Below, one piece after another: positions 9,401 through 18,721 of a DNA stretch of 64,000 nucleotides (positions within the stretch are counted from its first letter, which is position 1; each line of letters starts with the position of its first letter). Source of the DNA: Treponema sp. (GTDB taxonomy: Bacteria; Spirochaetota; Spirochaetia; Treponematales; Breznakiellaceae). Both the position numbers and the translations under genes were made by a program. The stretch spans positions 1 through 64,000 of the forward strand of contig WQYB01000004.1 of the NCBI GenBank assembly GCA_009781475.1, written 5' to 3'. Under the pieces are notes generated by a model, which worked only from the letters and a program-made list of their open reading frames with translations, was not told the DNA's origin and ran no database searches.

Positions 9401-10935
9401 CTTTTCCGATACATGGAACTTTCACCGGTATATACAAAGACGGTATTGTAGACGCAAGCTGCGCCAATATCTATATTGACATGTACGAGTTTTGGAATTT
9501 GATGCCGGATATAAAAGATTTTATTGTTACTTCCGGTTTTTTAACAGGAAATATGGACTTCAAAGGTCCTATAGAGAATCCTGAGTTTTATGGAGTTTTA
9601 AGAGGGTCAAGTATAACCATTCAAGTTCCAAATTTTGTAAGTGAAAATATACGACCTATGCCATTTACAATAATTGCTGAAGGTAATCAGATGACCTTTG
9701 GTCCTATCATTGCAGCAGCAGGAAATGGCGGCGGTATTGTAAACGGTTTTTTTCTTTTTCAAAATTGGATTCCGGTTAATATAATTCTTGATATTAATAT
9801 CCCAAGGGAAAGTCCAGTTCCTTATGGATTTAATGTATCCGGTTTTTTGGCTGACGGAACAGCATCCGGCAAGTTATTAATTAACATAGATATTGATAAT
9901 TATATTGAACTTAAAGGAGATCTTTTCACTAATTATGCAGAAATAGGATTTAATACGGATGTAATTAATAATAATGAAAATGAATTAGTTTTAGACCCAT
10001 TTAATACATACATGGATTTAAATGTTACTACAGGCTCCATGGTAGAATTTACATGGCCTATTGTTAGCCCGATAATTAAGGCTAATGTAGAAATAGGTAC
10101 TTTAATTCATATTTTTACTGATACGCAGGCAGGACAATTTTCATTAAATAGTGATGTAAGGATTCGATCCGGTGAAATTAATTACTTTGGCAGAAGCTTT
10201 TTTATCAGGCAGGCAAATATCCTTTTTAGGGAAAATGAAACTCAATTTAACCCTCGTGTAACAGCAAGAGCGGAAATACGTGAACGTATTGATACAGGGA
10301 ATGTTACCATATCGATGATTATAGAAAACCAGCCATTACTTAGTTTTGAACCGGGTTTTGAGCCTCGTTTTGAATCAAATCCCAGTTTATCAATGCTTGA
10401 AATTTATTCGATTTTAGGTCAAACTTTTTCAAGAAACCCGGGGGAAGAGAATAATGATATGGCTACACGTTTCCTTATTACCTCCACATCGGATTTTTTA
10501 ACTCAAATAATTGCCAGCTCGGATGTATTTTCACAATTTGTGTTTTTTCGTCAAATTGAGCGCCAAATGAGGGATTTTTTAAGGTTAGATATGTTTAGCG
10601 TCAGAACCAGGTTTTTTCATAATGCTTTTATGTCAGGTTTTTCAGGATTTGGGCAAAATTCCATTGATAGTGAAACCGGTGTAGGTAACTATTTAGATAA
10701 TACAACTGTTTTTATAGGTAAATACATCGGACGAGATATGTTTATTCATGGTATGCTTAGGATGAGATACGATGAAAATAACACTACATTTGGTGGTATG
10801 GTTTTTGAACCGGATATCGGTATTGAGCTGCAAAGTCCTTTTGTAAATATAAGGTGGGATTTTTTCCCATATCGCCCGGAAAACTGGTGGTTAAGCGGGA
10901 ATTCAATTACTCTGAGCTGGAGTATGTCATTTTAG
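6481..10935 (+). CDS. tamB: TamB/DUF490-family envelope transport protein
   Basis: A very large (1484 aa) inner-membrane-anchored, periplasm-spanning beta-groove protein thought to move phospholipids or help insert proteins at the outer membrane. One N-terminal membrane segment (YIKVLIFCGIIGLTAIAM) is followed by an AsmA-like start (IHYSSIRPSFTGSIDIRNLQF), over 1000 residues of short beta repeats, and a C-terminal DUF490-like part with IRSGEINYFGRSFFIRQANI and a porin-like end finishing in SWSMSF. The start is TTG with AAGG upstream. bamA follows 8 nt later. The tamB-bamA pairing is the order I recall for T. pallidum TP0325-TP0326. No frame breaks despite the length. Confidence 0.88.
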   Translation: MSIFTEKGGKKTLSRIFYIKVLIFCGIIGLTAIAMQPIQTALSRIILQIRTNFIENLEDITGMKIHYSSIRPSFTGSIDIRNLQFKKGDDPVFTVERLRIRFSFFELIIRKNFHIHTVQIEKPEFIIDAQRDKDTFDLLSKLFEGRDFEDTEKTTIQLIAEFLPQKIDYQIRRGYFLFSDKGAVYQIADLNLNIQEENGEIYLNGNFSAFYENSEIFNSIISVKTDVSFSGLCIDNLEEGKADINFSAVTFSQHEQTGRNTRQHVLFTVNPFNLAVSYDERVVNISKPMGNTSIEYYLRYFFNTGIINARVNMDEFKIGDIINLSSRLSDINHLLHLQLTGNSSFHYNTANNKMAYDVDIKGGITTEVMFDLLPDTFILNAFGNEETVYVSDFVLSSSVQTAKAGFFHGKLGFNGNIKFKPFMPSGIIFLENFGFTGNESLSAVLNVSSSMDRIKLFTDVINIAGAQFINLDVLFYLSDIDIAINASCMNDERGQLFIDAVYNRNQNQFEASLSLIDISFYEISEIVRPFINYISTPVIGQAFLKDSSVNADVFFSTDFKNIVYNAPNIIYKTANYNGEIALSGTDRQFTLSEGIIFLDESNLYFSANINFSNPMDLNFLLNASYHNIAWRVTGQLLDRRTLIIHDPNGLHVYGNVSSTGAISGYIETIDFPVLINAQTVYLSSYSALRYTSQDFWTIDINHFLAIYDGEESLRFSGIADHDGASFRNILYTDSLGILAGSLDLSWDNDFSYVELIVNMTDGLEAGENYYMEGVYKDNQINAYAVVTDLQVRRFLKESRPLLANGEMIFSWDSINLFNINLNITSIKSINQNDPFYASFNINVTNDELSVNHLNIEYPEMKIISPEIYININEGILKTKTSFHGFAMDNRLEGLIDINGSFNKINTWLEIENALNLLDGIITFENSRYGHLYNANMDFNFSVRQGEISITGGIKDFLRFKIENDGNFILGLSSPFPIHGTFTGIYKDGIVDASCANIYIDMYEFWNLMPDIKDFIVTSGFLTGNMDFKGPIENPEFYGVLRGSSITIQVPNFVSENIRPMPFTIIAEGNQMTFGPIIAAAGNGGGIVNGFFLFQNWIPVNIILDINIPRESPVPYGFNVSGFLADGTASGKLLINIDIDNYIELKGDLFTNYAEIGFNTDVINNNENELVLDPFNTYMDLNVTTGSMVEFTWPIVSPIIKANVEIGTLIHIFTDTQAGQFSLNSDVRIRSGEINYFGRSFFIRQANILFRENETQFNPRVTARAEIRERIDTGNVTISMIIENQPLLSFEPGFEPRFESNPSLSMLEIYSILGQTFSRNPGEENNDMATRFLITSTSDFLTQIIASSDVFSQFVFFRQIERQMRDFLRLDMFSVRTRFFHNAFMSGFSGFGQNSIDSETGVGNYLDNTTVFIGKYIGRDMFIHGMLRMRYDENNTTFGGMVFEPDIGIELQSPFVNIRWDFFPYRPENWWLSGNSITLSWSMSF

Positions 10936-10943
10936 GAGTTTTA

Positions 10944-13442
10944 ATGAAATTTAGAGTATTTGTTTTTTTATTTTTAATAACATCGATTTTGTGTTTTTCA
11001 CAAGATTTTCAAGATGATGAATGGTATCAAGGTAAACCAATAAGAGATATAATTTTTACCGGGCTTAGAAACGTAACACAAGCAGAACTTGAACCTTTGA
11101 TGAATCAATATAAGGGACGTAATTTTAATGATGATATTTTCTGGGAAATTCAAGGAAGGCTTTACGCTCTGGAATTTTTCGATCGGATAGAACCTTCTAC
11201 TGTGCGAGCCAATGCAGCAGGCAGCGAAGTAATCATAAGGTTTAATGTTGTGGAGCGGCCGTCAATAGACAGAATTATTTTTTCAGGAAATTCAGGACTT
11301 ACCAGAAGAGAATTAAATGATGTTATTATTTCAAGAATTAATGGAATTTTAAATCAATCAAGAGTTCGACTTGACATTGAAGCAATTACAAACAAATATA
11401 TTGAAAAAGGTTATCCGAATGTTAGCGTAACAGCAACTGAATCCCAGTCAGGTGAATCTTCAGTAACGCTTATTTTTACTATTGTTGAACGCGAACAAAT
11501 TTCTATTTCAAGAATTGAATTTCAGGGAAATTCAAGATTTTCCAATAATACATTAAGAGGTCAGCTTTCGTTAAAACAAAGGGGTATTATAAATGACGGA
11601 GCTTTTCAGGAATCAAAGCTCCTTGCCGACAGAGAATCGATAACAAAATATTATCATGATCGCGGGTTTATCGACGCACGGGTTGTTGATGTTACAAGGA
11701 CGTTTGAAACGGATTCAAAAAGAACAAATATGATTTTAACCTTCATGATAAGTGAAGGAACAGAATTTAAGTTCGGCGGTGTATCATTTGAAGGTAATAT
11801 AATATTTTCTACAGACCAGCTTTCAAGGCTTGTATCATCAAGAGTTGGAGATATTGTCAATATGACAAGGCTGGAAATGGATTTGCAGCGTGTCGCCGAT
11901 TTGTATTTTGAAAACGGATATATATACAATTCCTTTATCAGGACACCTGACAGAAATAACCAGACAAATGTTCTTTCTTTTCAAATTACAATTATAGAAA
12001 GAAGCAGAGCTTATATCGAAAATATAATTATCACAGGAAATTCAAAAACTAAAGATGAAGTTATTTTAAGAGAAATCCCAATGGAACCTGGTGATGTTTT
12101 TTCCAGAACCAAAATTCTTGATGCAATGCGAAACCTTTATAACCTTCAGTTTTTCTCAGTGGTCATTCCTGACTCTTTACAGGGAAGTGCTGAAAATCTA
12201 ATGGATTTGGTTTTCACATTTGAAGAGCAGCCAACCACTGATGTCCAATTTGGTTTTTCATTTACCGGAAATACTGATCCTGAATCTTTCCCAATATCAG
12301 GACTTTTAAAATGGAATGATCGAAACCTTGCAGGTTCTGGAAATCAATTGGGAATCGACATAAACTCATCTATAATAGATACAACTGCAATTTCAGTAAA
12401 TTATTTACATAGATGGGTATTTGGACTGCCTTTATCTTTGGGAGTTGATTTTACAACAAGTTTTTCAAAACGTTTTGCGACCATGAATAACAGTGCTCCA
12501 TGGTTTAACGGTGATGAAAGATACGCATTTCCTGACGGATTCAGCTCATATCAGGAATATATAGAAAATAGAAAAATCCCAACAAGGGATTATTTAATGA
12601 TGTATGAACAAATTTATTTATCATTAGGTCTTACTTCAGGTTATAGATGGTCTACTTCTAATGGTATTTTTGGATTAAACGGCGGAATGCGTTTTGGTAT
12701 AACAAGAAATTCTTATGATGATGAATTATACAGACCTTTTGATCCGGTATTAAGAGAAAGGAATAACCAGTGGACACCAAAGAATTCAGTATGGGCTGCA
12801 GTATCGCTTGATGATCGTGATATATTCTATGATCCAAGCACCGGTTATTACCTTTATAACAGAAATAGTTTTATGGGTGTCTTACCAAGTGAAAGAGAGC
12901 ATTATATCCGAAGCGATACAAAAGCTCAATATTATCTTACATTATTTGATAAACCGGTTACTGAAAACTGGAATTTTAAAAGCGTATTGGCATTCCATGT
13001 TGGGCTTTCAGCAATAATTGGACAACCTGGCAGATCTTTAAAAATTGAAGATGCTAATAAACTTGCTGTAGACGGTATGTTTATAGGAAGAGGCTGGAAT
13101 TCAGAATTTGCAAACAAAGGACTTCTTCTTTTGGATACATGGGTAGAAATGCGGTTTCCATTAATAAAAGGAATTCTAGCTTTCGATTTATTTTTTGAAG
13201 GTGCAGGTGTAGATACAGAAGAAGGTGATTATTTTAGTACTTTTTCAATAGAAAATATGAGATTTGGTTTTGGCGGAGGATTCAGATTTGCGATACCGCA
13301 GTTTCCGATTCGTATAAGTGTAGTAAAGCGATTTAAAGTTATTGACGGACAAATTGATTTACAGCGAGGAGCAATCTTTGCAGGTGATAGAGATTCTAAA
13401 GGCGGAGTTGACATTTCGATGTCTTTTGTAATGTCATATTAA
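10944..13442 (+). CDS. bamA: Outer-membrane assembly protein BamA
   Basis: Central barrel of the machinery that folds outer-membrane beta-barrel proteins. The correct start is ATG 10944 (832 aa): TAGGAG precedes it and a signal peptide follows (MKFRVFVFLFLITSILCFSQ); the track start at 10854 lies inside tamB. Five POTRA repeats are visible (e.g. IRDIIFTGLRNVTQAEL, IDRIIFSGNSGLTRRELND, ISRIEFQGNSRFSNNTLRG, FGGVSFEGNIIFSTDQL, IENIIITGNSKTKDEVI), then a 16-strand Omp85 barrel from about residue 415, ending SMSFVMSY with the terminal aromatic typical of outer-membrane proteins. Orthologue of Tp92/TP0326 by context. Confidence 0.96.
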   Translation: MKFRVFVFLFLITSILCFSQDFQDDEWYQGKPIRDIIFTGLRNVTQAELEPLMNQYKGRNFNDDIFWEIQGRLYALEFFDRIEPSTVRANAAGSEVIIRFNVVERPSIDRIIFSGNSGLTRRELNDVIISRINGILNQSRVRLDIEAITNKYIEKGYPNVSVTATESQSGESSVTLIFTIVEREQISISRIEFQGNSRFSNNTLRGQLSLKQRGIINDGAFQESKLLADRESITKYYHDRGFIDARVVDVTRTFETDSKRTNMILTFMISEGTEFKFGGVSFEGNIIFSTDQLSRLVSSRVGDIVNMTRLEMDLQRVADLYFENGYIYNSFIRTPDRNNQTNVLSFQITIIERSRAYIENIIITGNSKTKDEVILREIPMEPGDVFSRTKILDAMRNLYNLQFFSVVIPDSLQGSAENLMDLVFTFEEQPTTDVQFGFSFTGNTDPESFPISGLLKWNDRNLAGSGNQLGIDINSSIIDTTAISVNYLHRWVFGLPLSLGVDFTTSFSKRFATMNNSAPWFNGDERYAFPDGFSSYQEYIENRKIPTRDYLMMYEQIYLSLGLTSGYRWSTSNGIFGLNGGMRFGITRNSYDDELYRPFDPVLRERNNQWTPKNSVWAAVSLDDRDIFYDPSTGYYLYNRNSFMGVLPSEREHYIRSDTKAQYYLTLFDKPVTENWNFKSVLAFHVGLSAIIGQPGRSLKIEDANKLAVDGMFIGRGWNSEFANKGLLLLDTWVEMRFPLIKGILAFDLFFEGAGVDTEEGDYFSTFSIENMRFGFGGGFRFAIPQFPIRISVVKRFKVIDGQIDLQRGAIFAGDRDSKGGVDISMSFVMSY

Positions 13443-13464
13443 ATAAAATATAATAGAGGTTTGT

Positions 13465-13992
13465 ATGAGTAAGCGTATTTTAATTTTTTTATTGTCGGGT
13501 TTTATTTGCCTTGGCGCTGTTTATGGTCAGCATATTTCCAGAATCGCAGTAGTTGATTTACCAAGAGTCTACACTGAATTTTTCAGGGAATCACAAGCTG
13601 TAAGACAATTTGAAGAACGCGCAGCCAGGGTTCAACGTGATATTGAAAGAATGCAGACAGATATTCGAAACCTTAATACAAGGCTTGCAGACGCTATAGC
13701 AAGAGACGATCAAAGAGAAATGATCAGACTGGAAACTGAAATTAATACAAGAACAGAAAATCTTAGAGTGTTTTTCCAGGCAAGAACTGCAGAACTTGAT
13801 GCCGAAAGAAGACGGCTTATGGAATCAGGTTCATTTTTAAATCAGGTACATGATGAAATACGTTATATTGCCGAAAGCGAAGGATTTACGCATGTTTTTG
13901 ATATAAAAAATACTCCGGGTCTTGTTTGGTATGCCAATTCAACTGATATTACTGACAGATTAATTAATAGTTTGCGTACAAGAAGAAGATAG
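13465..13992 (+). CDS. skp: Skp/OmpH-family periplasmic chaperone
   Basis: A 175-aa secreted protein with a signal peptide (RILIFLLSGFICLGAVYG) and a long charged coiled coil (FEERAARVQRDIERMQTDIRNLNTRLADAI) between two short beta regions, the Skp plan. It starts its mature part with RIAVVDLPRVYTEF, the usual OmpH opening. Family role: holding unfolded outer-membrane proteins on their way to BamA, encoded 22 nt upstream. AGAGG precedes the ATG. Confidence 0.9.
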   Translation: MSKRILIFLLSGFICLGAVYGQHISRIAVVDLPRVYTEFFRESQAVRQFEERAARVQRDIERMQTDIRNLNTRLADAIARDDQREMIRLETEINTRTENLRVFFQARTAELDAERRRLMESGSFLNQVHDEIRYIAESEGFTHVFDIKNTPGLVWYANSTDITDRLINSLRTRRR

Positions 13993-14003
13993 AAAGTAAT
14001 ATT

Positions 14004-16583
14004 ATGGCGGATAGCTTCAGCAGTCCAATGCTTGAGCAATACAGGCGTATAAAAAACCAACAGGAAGGAAATGTATTATTTTTCCGGCTTGGAGATTTTT
14101 ATGAAATGTTTGCTCAAGATGCTATTGAAGTATCAGCCCTTTTAAATCTTACGCTTACAAGCCGCAATGGACTTCCAATGTGCGGTATTCCGTATCATGC
14201 TTCAAGATCATACATCGCAAGATTATTAAAACTTGGAAAAAAAGTCGCTATATGTGAACAATTGACAGCGCCTTCAAAGAGCAGCAAAATTGTTGAGCGG
14301 GATGTAGTGGAAATTATTACTCCCGGTACTACAGTTGATGAAGATTTTCTTGAAAAAGGAAGTTCAAATTATCTTTGCTGCCTTGCTGCAAGCTGTTTAC
14401 CTTCAAACGATATGGCAATAAACAGTGCAGCTTTACTTTCTTTTTCTTATATTGAAATTTCTACAGGTGATTTTTATTCAACAAGTTTTTCAATAAATGA
14501 TACAGAAGTGCTTCGGCAGGAGCTTGAACGCCTTCAAATTAAAGAAATGCTGATACAGGAATCACTTTTAGAAGAAGAAAAAAACATTGCCGCAGCTATT
14601 TTTGACAGAAGCTCCATTGTTTTAAACCGCTGGGCAGACTGGCTTTTTGATCCTGTTCAGGCAAAATCAAGACTGGAAAAACAATTTGGTCTTGCAAATT
14701 TAAAAAGTTTTGGACTTGATGAAAACAGCGCAGAAATAATATCAGCAGGAACGTTACTCGATTATCTTGATAATACATCAAAAAGCATGCTTTCGCATAT
14801 TAGAACTTTAAAAGTGTACCGTGAAAATGAATATATGGGTATTGATGAATCAAGCCAGAGAAATCTGGAATTACTAAAAAACCTAAGAGACGGTGATGTA
14901 CGTTTTTCGCTTTTGGAAGTTATGGATGAAACACGCTGTTCAATGGGAAAAAGGCTTTTAAAAAGACGTATTTTGCATCCGCTGCGCAATATTGAAAAAA
15001 TAAATAACCGCTTATCGCTTGTTGAAGACTTATACAGAGAACAGGGAAAATTAAGCAAACTGCGGGATATATTCGGAAAAACTCCGGATCTTGAACGTCT
15101 TTGTTCAAGATTAGCAATGGATAAAGCGCATGGCAGAGATATGCTTGCTATTAAAAACGCTATTATTTGTTTTAACGCGGTAATGGAACTTTACCGCCAA
15201 AGTAATCCTTATTTTGAAAATGATGATAATTCAGATAACAGTTCTTTTAATATATTACATGAATTATTTGAATTATTGGAGAAAGGAATAACAGATGAAC
15301 CTTCAATTTTACTTAATGAAGGTAATCTGATAAAAGACGGTTTTAATAATGAACTGGATAATCTGCGTTTATTAAAAGATAATAACAGGCAAATTCTGGA
15401 ACAATATCTTGAAGAAGAAAGACAAGAAACAGGAATAACAAGTTTAAAAATCCGCTACAACCGTCTTATTGGTTATTTTTTTGAAGTAAGTAAAACCAAT
15501 CTAGAAAAAGTTCCTAAACATTTTATTAGAAGACAGGGAATTGTAGGCGGAGAAAGATTTTCGACAGATCGTCTTGCAGAGCTTGAATCAGAAATAAACG
15601 GCGCTTCCGATAAAGTGGTAGAACTTGAAAAAACACTATTTTTGGAAATACGGGAAAAAGTTAAAAAAGAATTATTAATTTTATCACGAGCTGCAAGACG
15701 GCTTGCGGAAATTGACGCAAATCAATCTATGGCTAAAGCAGCATCCATAAGAGGATGGACACGCCCTGAATTAAGTGACGATAATAAATTTGAAATAATT
15801 GACGGGCGGCATCCTGTAGTAGAAGCGCATTTAAGCCGCGGAGATTATATTCCAAATAATATAATACTGGGTACTAACAAAGGTGAAATATCTTTTGCGA
15901 TGATTACAGGACCTAATATGGCAGGAAAATCCACATACCTGCGCTCTGCCGCTTTAATTTCAATAATGGCGCAAGCAGGCAGCTTTGTTCCTGCTGCAGA
16001 AGCGAAAATAGGTATTTGTGACCGTATCTATTGCAGGGTAGGAGCGTCTGATAATCTTGCAAAAGGTGAATCTACATTCCTTGTTGAAATGAATGAAACG
16101 GCTTTTATATTAAATACCGCTACTGAAAAAAGCCTTGTTATTATGGACGAAGTAGGAAGGGGAACCGGAACAAATGACGGTCTTTCAATAGCATGGGCGG
16201 TGAGCGAGGAATTATTAAACCGAATAGGCTGCAGATCGCTTTTTGCGACTCATTTTCATGAACTTTCACTTTTATCTCATCCAAAACTTGCGAACAGGTC
16301 GATGGAAGTTCTTGAAAAAGGCGAAAAAATCATTTTTTTACGTAAACTTAAAGAAGGTCCTGCCGCTGAATCTTATGGTATTCATGTTGCAAAATTAGCG
16401 GGACTTTCCAATACTGTGCTTCAAAGAGCGCAGCAAATAATGAATTTATTAAAAGAACGTGATAAAAATTTAAGTAATACTTTTCATAGTGAGAAAAATA
16501 TTCAGAATATTGAAAAAAATGATAATAAAGAAACAAAAAACAGAATAAAAAAAGAAAATACCGAACCTTCATTATTCGATTAA
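14004..16583 (+). CDS. mutS: DNA mismatch repair protein MutS
   Basis: Recognises mismatches and recruits repair. Domain I carries the mismatch-wedge motif GDFYEMFAQDA (Phe-X-Glu) near residue 32; lever and clamp regions follow; the ATPase has Walker A GPNMAGKSTYLRS near residue 640, then VIMDEVGRGTGTNDG and ATHFHELS. 859 aa, full length, with the C-terminal tail ending NTEPSLFD. It begins 11 nt after skp, so it is probably in the same transcript, the same order as in T. pallidum. Confidence 0.97.
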   Translation: MADSFSSPMLEQYRRIKNQQEGNVLFFRLGDFYEMFAQDAIEVSALLNLTLTSRNGLPMCGIPYHASRSYIARLLKLGKKVAICEQLTAPSKSSKIVERDVVEIITPGTTVDEDFLEKGSSNYLCCLAASCLPSNDMAINSAALLSFSYIEISTGDFYSTSFSINDTEVLRQELERLQIKEMLIQESLLEEEKNIAAAIFDRSSIVLNRWADWLFDPVQAKSRLEKQFGLANLKSFGLDENSAEIISAGTLLDYLDNTSKSMLSHIRTLKVYRENEYMGIDESSQRNLELLKNLRDGDVRFSLLEVMDETRCSMGKRLLKRRILHPLRNIEKINNRLSLVEDLYREQGKLSKLRDIFGKTPDLERLCSRLAMDKAHGRDMLAIKNAIICFNAVMELYRQSNPYFENDDNSDNSSFNILHELFELLEKGITDEPSILLNEGNLIKDGFNNELDNLRLLKDNNRQILEQYLEEERQETGITSLKIRYNRLIGYFFEVSKTNLEKVPKHFIRRQGIVGGERFSTDRLAELESEINGASDKVVELEKTLFLEIREKVKKELLILSRAARRLAEIDANQSMAKAASIRGWTRPELSDDNKFEIIDGRHPVVEAHLSRGDYIPNNIILGTNKGEISFAMITGPNMAGKSTYLRSAALISIMAQAGSFVPAAEAKIGICDRIYCRVGASDNLAKGESTFLVEMNETAFILNTATEKSLVIMDEVGRGTGTNDGLSIAWAVSEELLNRIGCRSLFATHFHELSLLSHPKLANRSMEVLEKGEKIIFLRKLKEGPAAESYGIHVAKLAGLSNTVLQRAQQIMNLLKERDKNLSNTFHSEKNIQNIEKNDNKETKNRIKKENTEPSLFD

Positions 16584-16605
16584 AATTATTTTTAATTTTT
16601 TTATT
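16582..16605 (+). terminator. Possible weak terminator after mutS
   Basis: AAAATTA and TAATTTT flank a TTTT loop and run into a T-rich tract. The stem is all A-T, so stability is poor, and it may only reflect local AT richness. Confidence 0.3.
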
Positions 16606-16606
16606 T

Positions 16607-16641
16607 TTCAGTCATGCGCTGCGATATATTCACGCCATATA
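16607..16641 (+). promoter_or_regulatory. Split element shared with the recA leader (comF copy)
   Basis: TTCAGTCATGCGCTG, an 11-nt spacer, then CGCCATATA. The same two blocks with a 10-nt spacer lie in the recA leader (29362-29395). The two halves contain a loose ATGCGC/GCGCCAT dyad. The comF ATG at 16614 in the ORF track falls inside this element, a reason to prefer the downstream start. Confidence 0.6.
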
Positions 16642-16646
16642 TATAT

Positions 16647-17357
16647 ATGAAAATCTTAAAAAATATTTTTTTGGGGATAAAAAACATTCTTTTTCCTGAT
16701 GAATGTGTTATATGTTATGAAAATTTGACAGATTTAAATGAAATTCGTACTGGTATGTGTCTTAGATGCCTTTTATCAATAAAATATGAAAAGGAAAACA
16801 GGTGTTATATTTGCGGAAAACCGTTAATTTCGGAGAATGAAATATGCCTTCAATGCAGGACAAATGAAAACCGCATTTATGAACGTATTTGGATGATTTT
16901 TCCATACACCGGTAAATACCGTAATCTTCTTGCAGGGTATAAATTCAAAAAAAATCTTATGATAATAAATATTTTTTTATTAATAATAAAAGAGGTTATA
17001 GAAAATGAAGTTGTTTTAAAAGATGCTGTAATTGTACCTGTTCCTCCAAGACCGGGAAAAATCAAAAACACAGGATGGGATCAGATAGAATATCTTGTAA
17101 GACAGATAGAAAAACAATCAAATATTAAAGTGAACCGCTGTTTAAAACGAATTAAATCCAAAACTCAAAAGCAGTTAAACAGAAATGAACGTAAAAAAAA
17201 TTTGGAAGGTCGTATTTTAATTAATGGAAAAGCGCCGGAAACAGCGCTTGTAATTGATGATGTAATAACTACAGGTTCTACAATGGAAGTCTGTGCTTTG
17301 GCTCTTAAAAAGGCAGGAACAAAAAAAGTATATGGATTATGCCTTTTCTATGATTAA
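16647..17357 (+). CDS. ComF-family phosphoribosyltransferase-like protein
   Basis: ComF/GntX-type protein: an N-terminal zinc-finger-like part with four CxxC-type pairs (CVIC, CLRC, CYIC, CLQC) followed by a phosphoribosyltransferase fold with the PRPP loop VIDDVITTGSTM near residue 208 and a preceding VPVPPRPGKIKNTGWDQ. In naturally competent bacteria ComFC helps handle incoming single-stranded DNA; elsewhere the role is unclear. I choose ATG 16647 (236 aa, MKILKNIFLG) over 16614, which lies within a repeated regulatory-looking element. Neither start has a Shine-Dalgarno sequence. pyrC follows 20 nt later. Confidence 0.85.
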   Translation: MKILKNIFLGIKNILFPDECVICYENLTDLNEIRTGMCLRCLLSIKYEKENRCYICGKPLISENEICLQCRTNENRIYERIWMIFPYTGKYRNLLAGYKFKKNLMIINIFLLIIKEVIENEVVLKDAVIVPVPPRPGKIKNTGWDQIEYLVRQIEKQSNIKVNRCLKRIKSKTQKQLNRNERKKNLEGRILINGKAPETALVIDDVITTGSTMEVCALALKKAGTKKVYGLCLFYD

Positions 17358-17377
17358 AATTGTAAGTATAATAAATT

Positions 17378-18715
17378 ATGCACTACGATCTGATAATAAA
17401 AAACGGAACAATAGTAACTCCCAAAAAATACTTTAAGGGAGATATAACAGTTAAAAACGGTAAAATAGAAAAATGCGGTTTTTCTGAAAAATCCAGTACA
17501 GCGGATGAAATTTTTGATGCAAATGGTTTACATGTTCTTCCAGGTATTATAGATGCGCATGTTCATTTCCGTGATCCGGGACTTACGGAAAAAGAAGACT
17601 TTGAAACAGGAAGTATAGCCGCGGCAATGGGCGGCATTACTATGATTGCGGATATGCCGAATGTTATTCCGCCTACTTCAACGGTAGAACGTTTTAAAGA
17701 AAAAATAAATATCGCATCAGAAAAATCATATATCGATTTTGCTTTATATGCTCTTTTAAATAATGAAAATATTGGCAGGATAAAAGATTTTAAAAAAACG
17801 GGAGCTTTAGGTTTTAAAATATTTCTTGGAACTTCTACAGGAGAAATCGCTTCTCCTTCGTTGGTTAATTTGTTGCTGCACATGGAAGAATGTCATGAAA
17901 ATGACATGAGAATTGGCTTCCATTGCGAAACAAGTGAAATAAACGATTATTACACAAAAATGTTTAAAAACATTGAAATAAACGAAACAGAAAAAGGACT
18001 TTTACTTTCTGCGGCAAGACCTGTTTTTTCTGAAGTACTTGCAATACAAACAGCGCTTTGTTATGCACAATATACAAAAGCAAAAATACACATTCACCAT
18101 ATTACATCCGCCGACGGCGCTTTACTTGCCGCCGAAGCAAAACAAAAAGGTATTGATATAACAGCAGAAACCTGTCCTCATTATCTTTTTTTGGATGCAA
18201 ATGATCATAAACAAAAGGTTTATCCTCCTTTAAGGGATAAAAATCATAAAAAAGAATTATGGAAAGCGATAGATAAAAAAATAATAGATATGGTGGCAAG
18301 TGATCATGCTCCGCATACAGAATGTGAAAAATCGCTTCCAATTTGGGATTCACCGGCAGGTCTTTGCGGTGTAGAAACTTCAGTACCGCTTATGTTAAAC
18401 GAAATTAATAATGGAAACCTAACATTGGAAAAATATGTAAACCTGGCAAGCGAAGCTCCTGCGAAAATTTGGGGTGTATATCCAAGAAAAGGAAATCTAA
18501 ACCCCGGTGCAGATGCTGATATAACTATTGTTGACATGAAAAAGAAAAAAATAATTTCTGTAAATGAACTTCATTCAAAAAGTAAAACAAGCCCATACGA
18601 TGGAATGAAAGTAAAAGGAATGCCTGTTGCGACAATTGTAAGAGGTAGCTTTGTTATGAAAGACGGCTGTCTTACCGGTAAAAAAGGGTACGGAGTTTTA
18701 ATAAAACCTGAATAA
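17378..18715 (+). CDS. pyrC: Dihydroorotase (class I)
   Basis: Cyclises carbamoyl aspartate to dihydroorotate in pyrimidine synthesis. Metal ligands and signature: DAHVHFRDPGLTEKEDFETG near residue 55, the carboxylated Lys context GFKIFLGTSTGE near residue 147, His pair in IHIHHIT, and DHAPHT near residue 309. 445 aa is normal for the class I (amidohydrolase) type. Its pathway partners carA and carB lie in the same window. It is convergent with the vWA gene, 6 nt apart. Confidence 0.93.
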   Translation: MHYDLIIKNGTIVTPKKYFKGDITVKNGKIEKCGFSEKSSTADEIFDANGLHVLPGIIDAHVHFRDPGLTEKEDFETGSIAAAMGGITMIADMPNVIPPTSTVERFKEKINIASEKSYIDFALYALLNNENIGRIKDFKKTGALGFKIFLGTSTGEIASPSLVNLLLHMEECHENDMRIGFHCETSEINDYYTKMFKNIEINETEKGLLLSAARPVFSEVLAIQTALCYAQYTKAKIHIHHITSADGALLAAEAKQKGIDITAETCPHYLFLDANDHKQKVYPPLRDKNHKKELWKAIDKKIIDMVASDHAPHTECEKSLPIWDSPAGLCGVETSVPLMLNEINNGNLTLEKYVNLASEAPAKIWGVYPRKGNLNPGADADITIVDMKKKKIISVNELHSKSKTSPYDGMKVKGMPVATIVRGSFVMKDGCLTGKKGYGVLIKPE

Positions 18716-18721
18716 TTGCGA

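Noticed and set aside
10854-10943. Thirty-residue N-terminal extension of BamA in the track
   Set aside because: It lies inside tamB and would bury the signal peptide; ATG 10944 has a good RBS.
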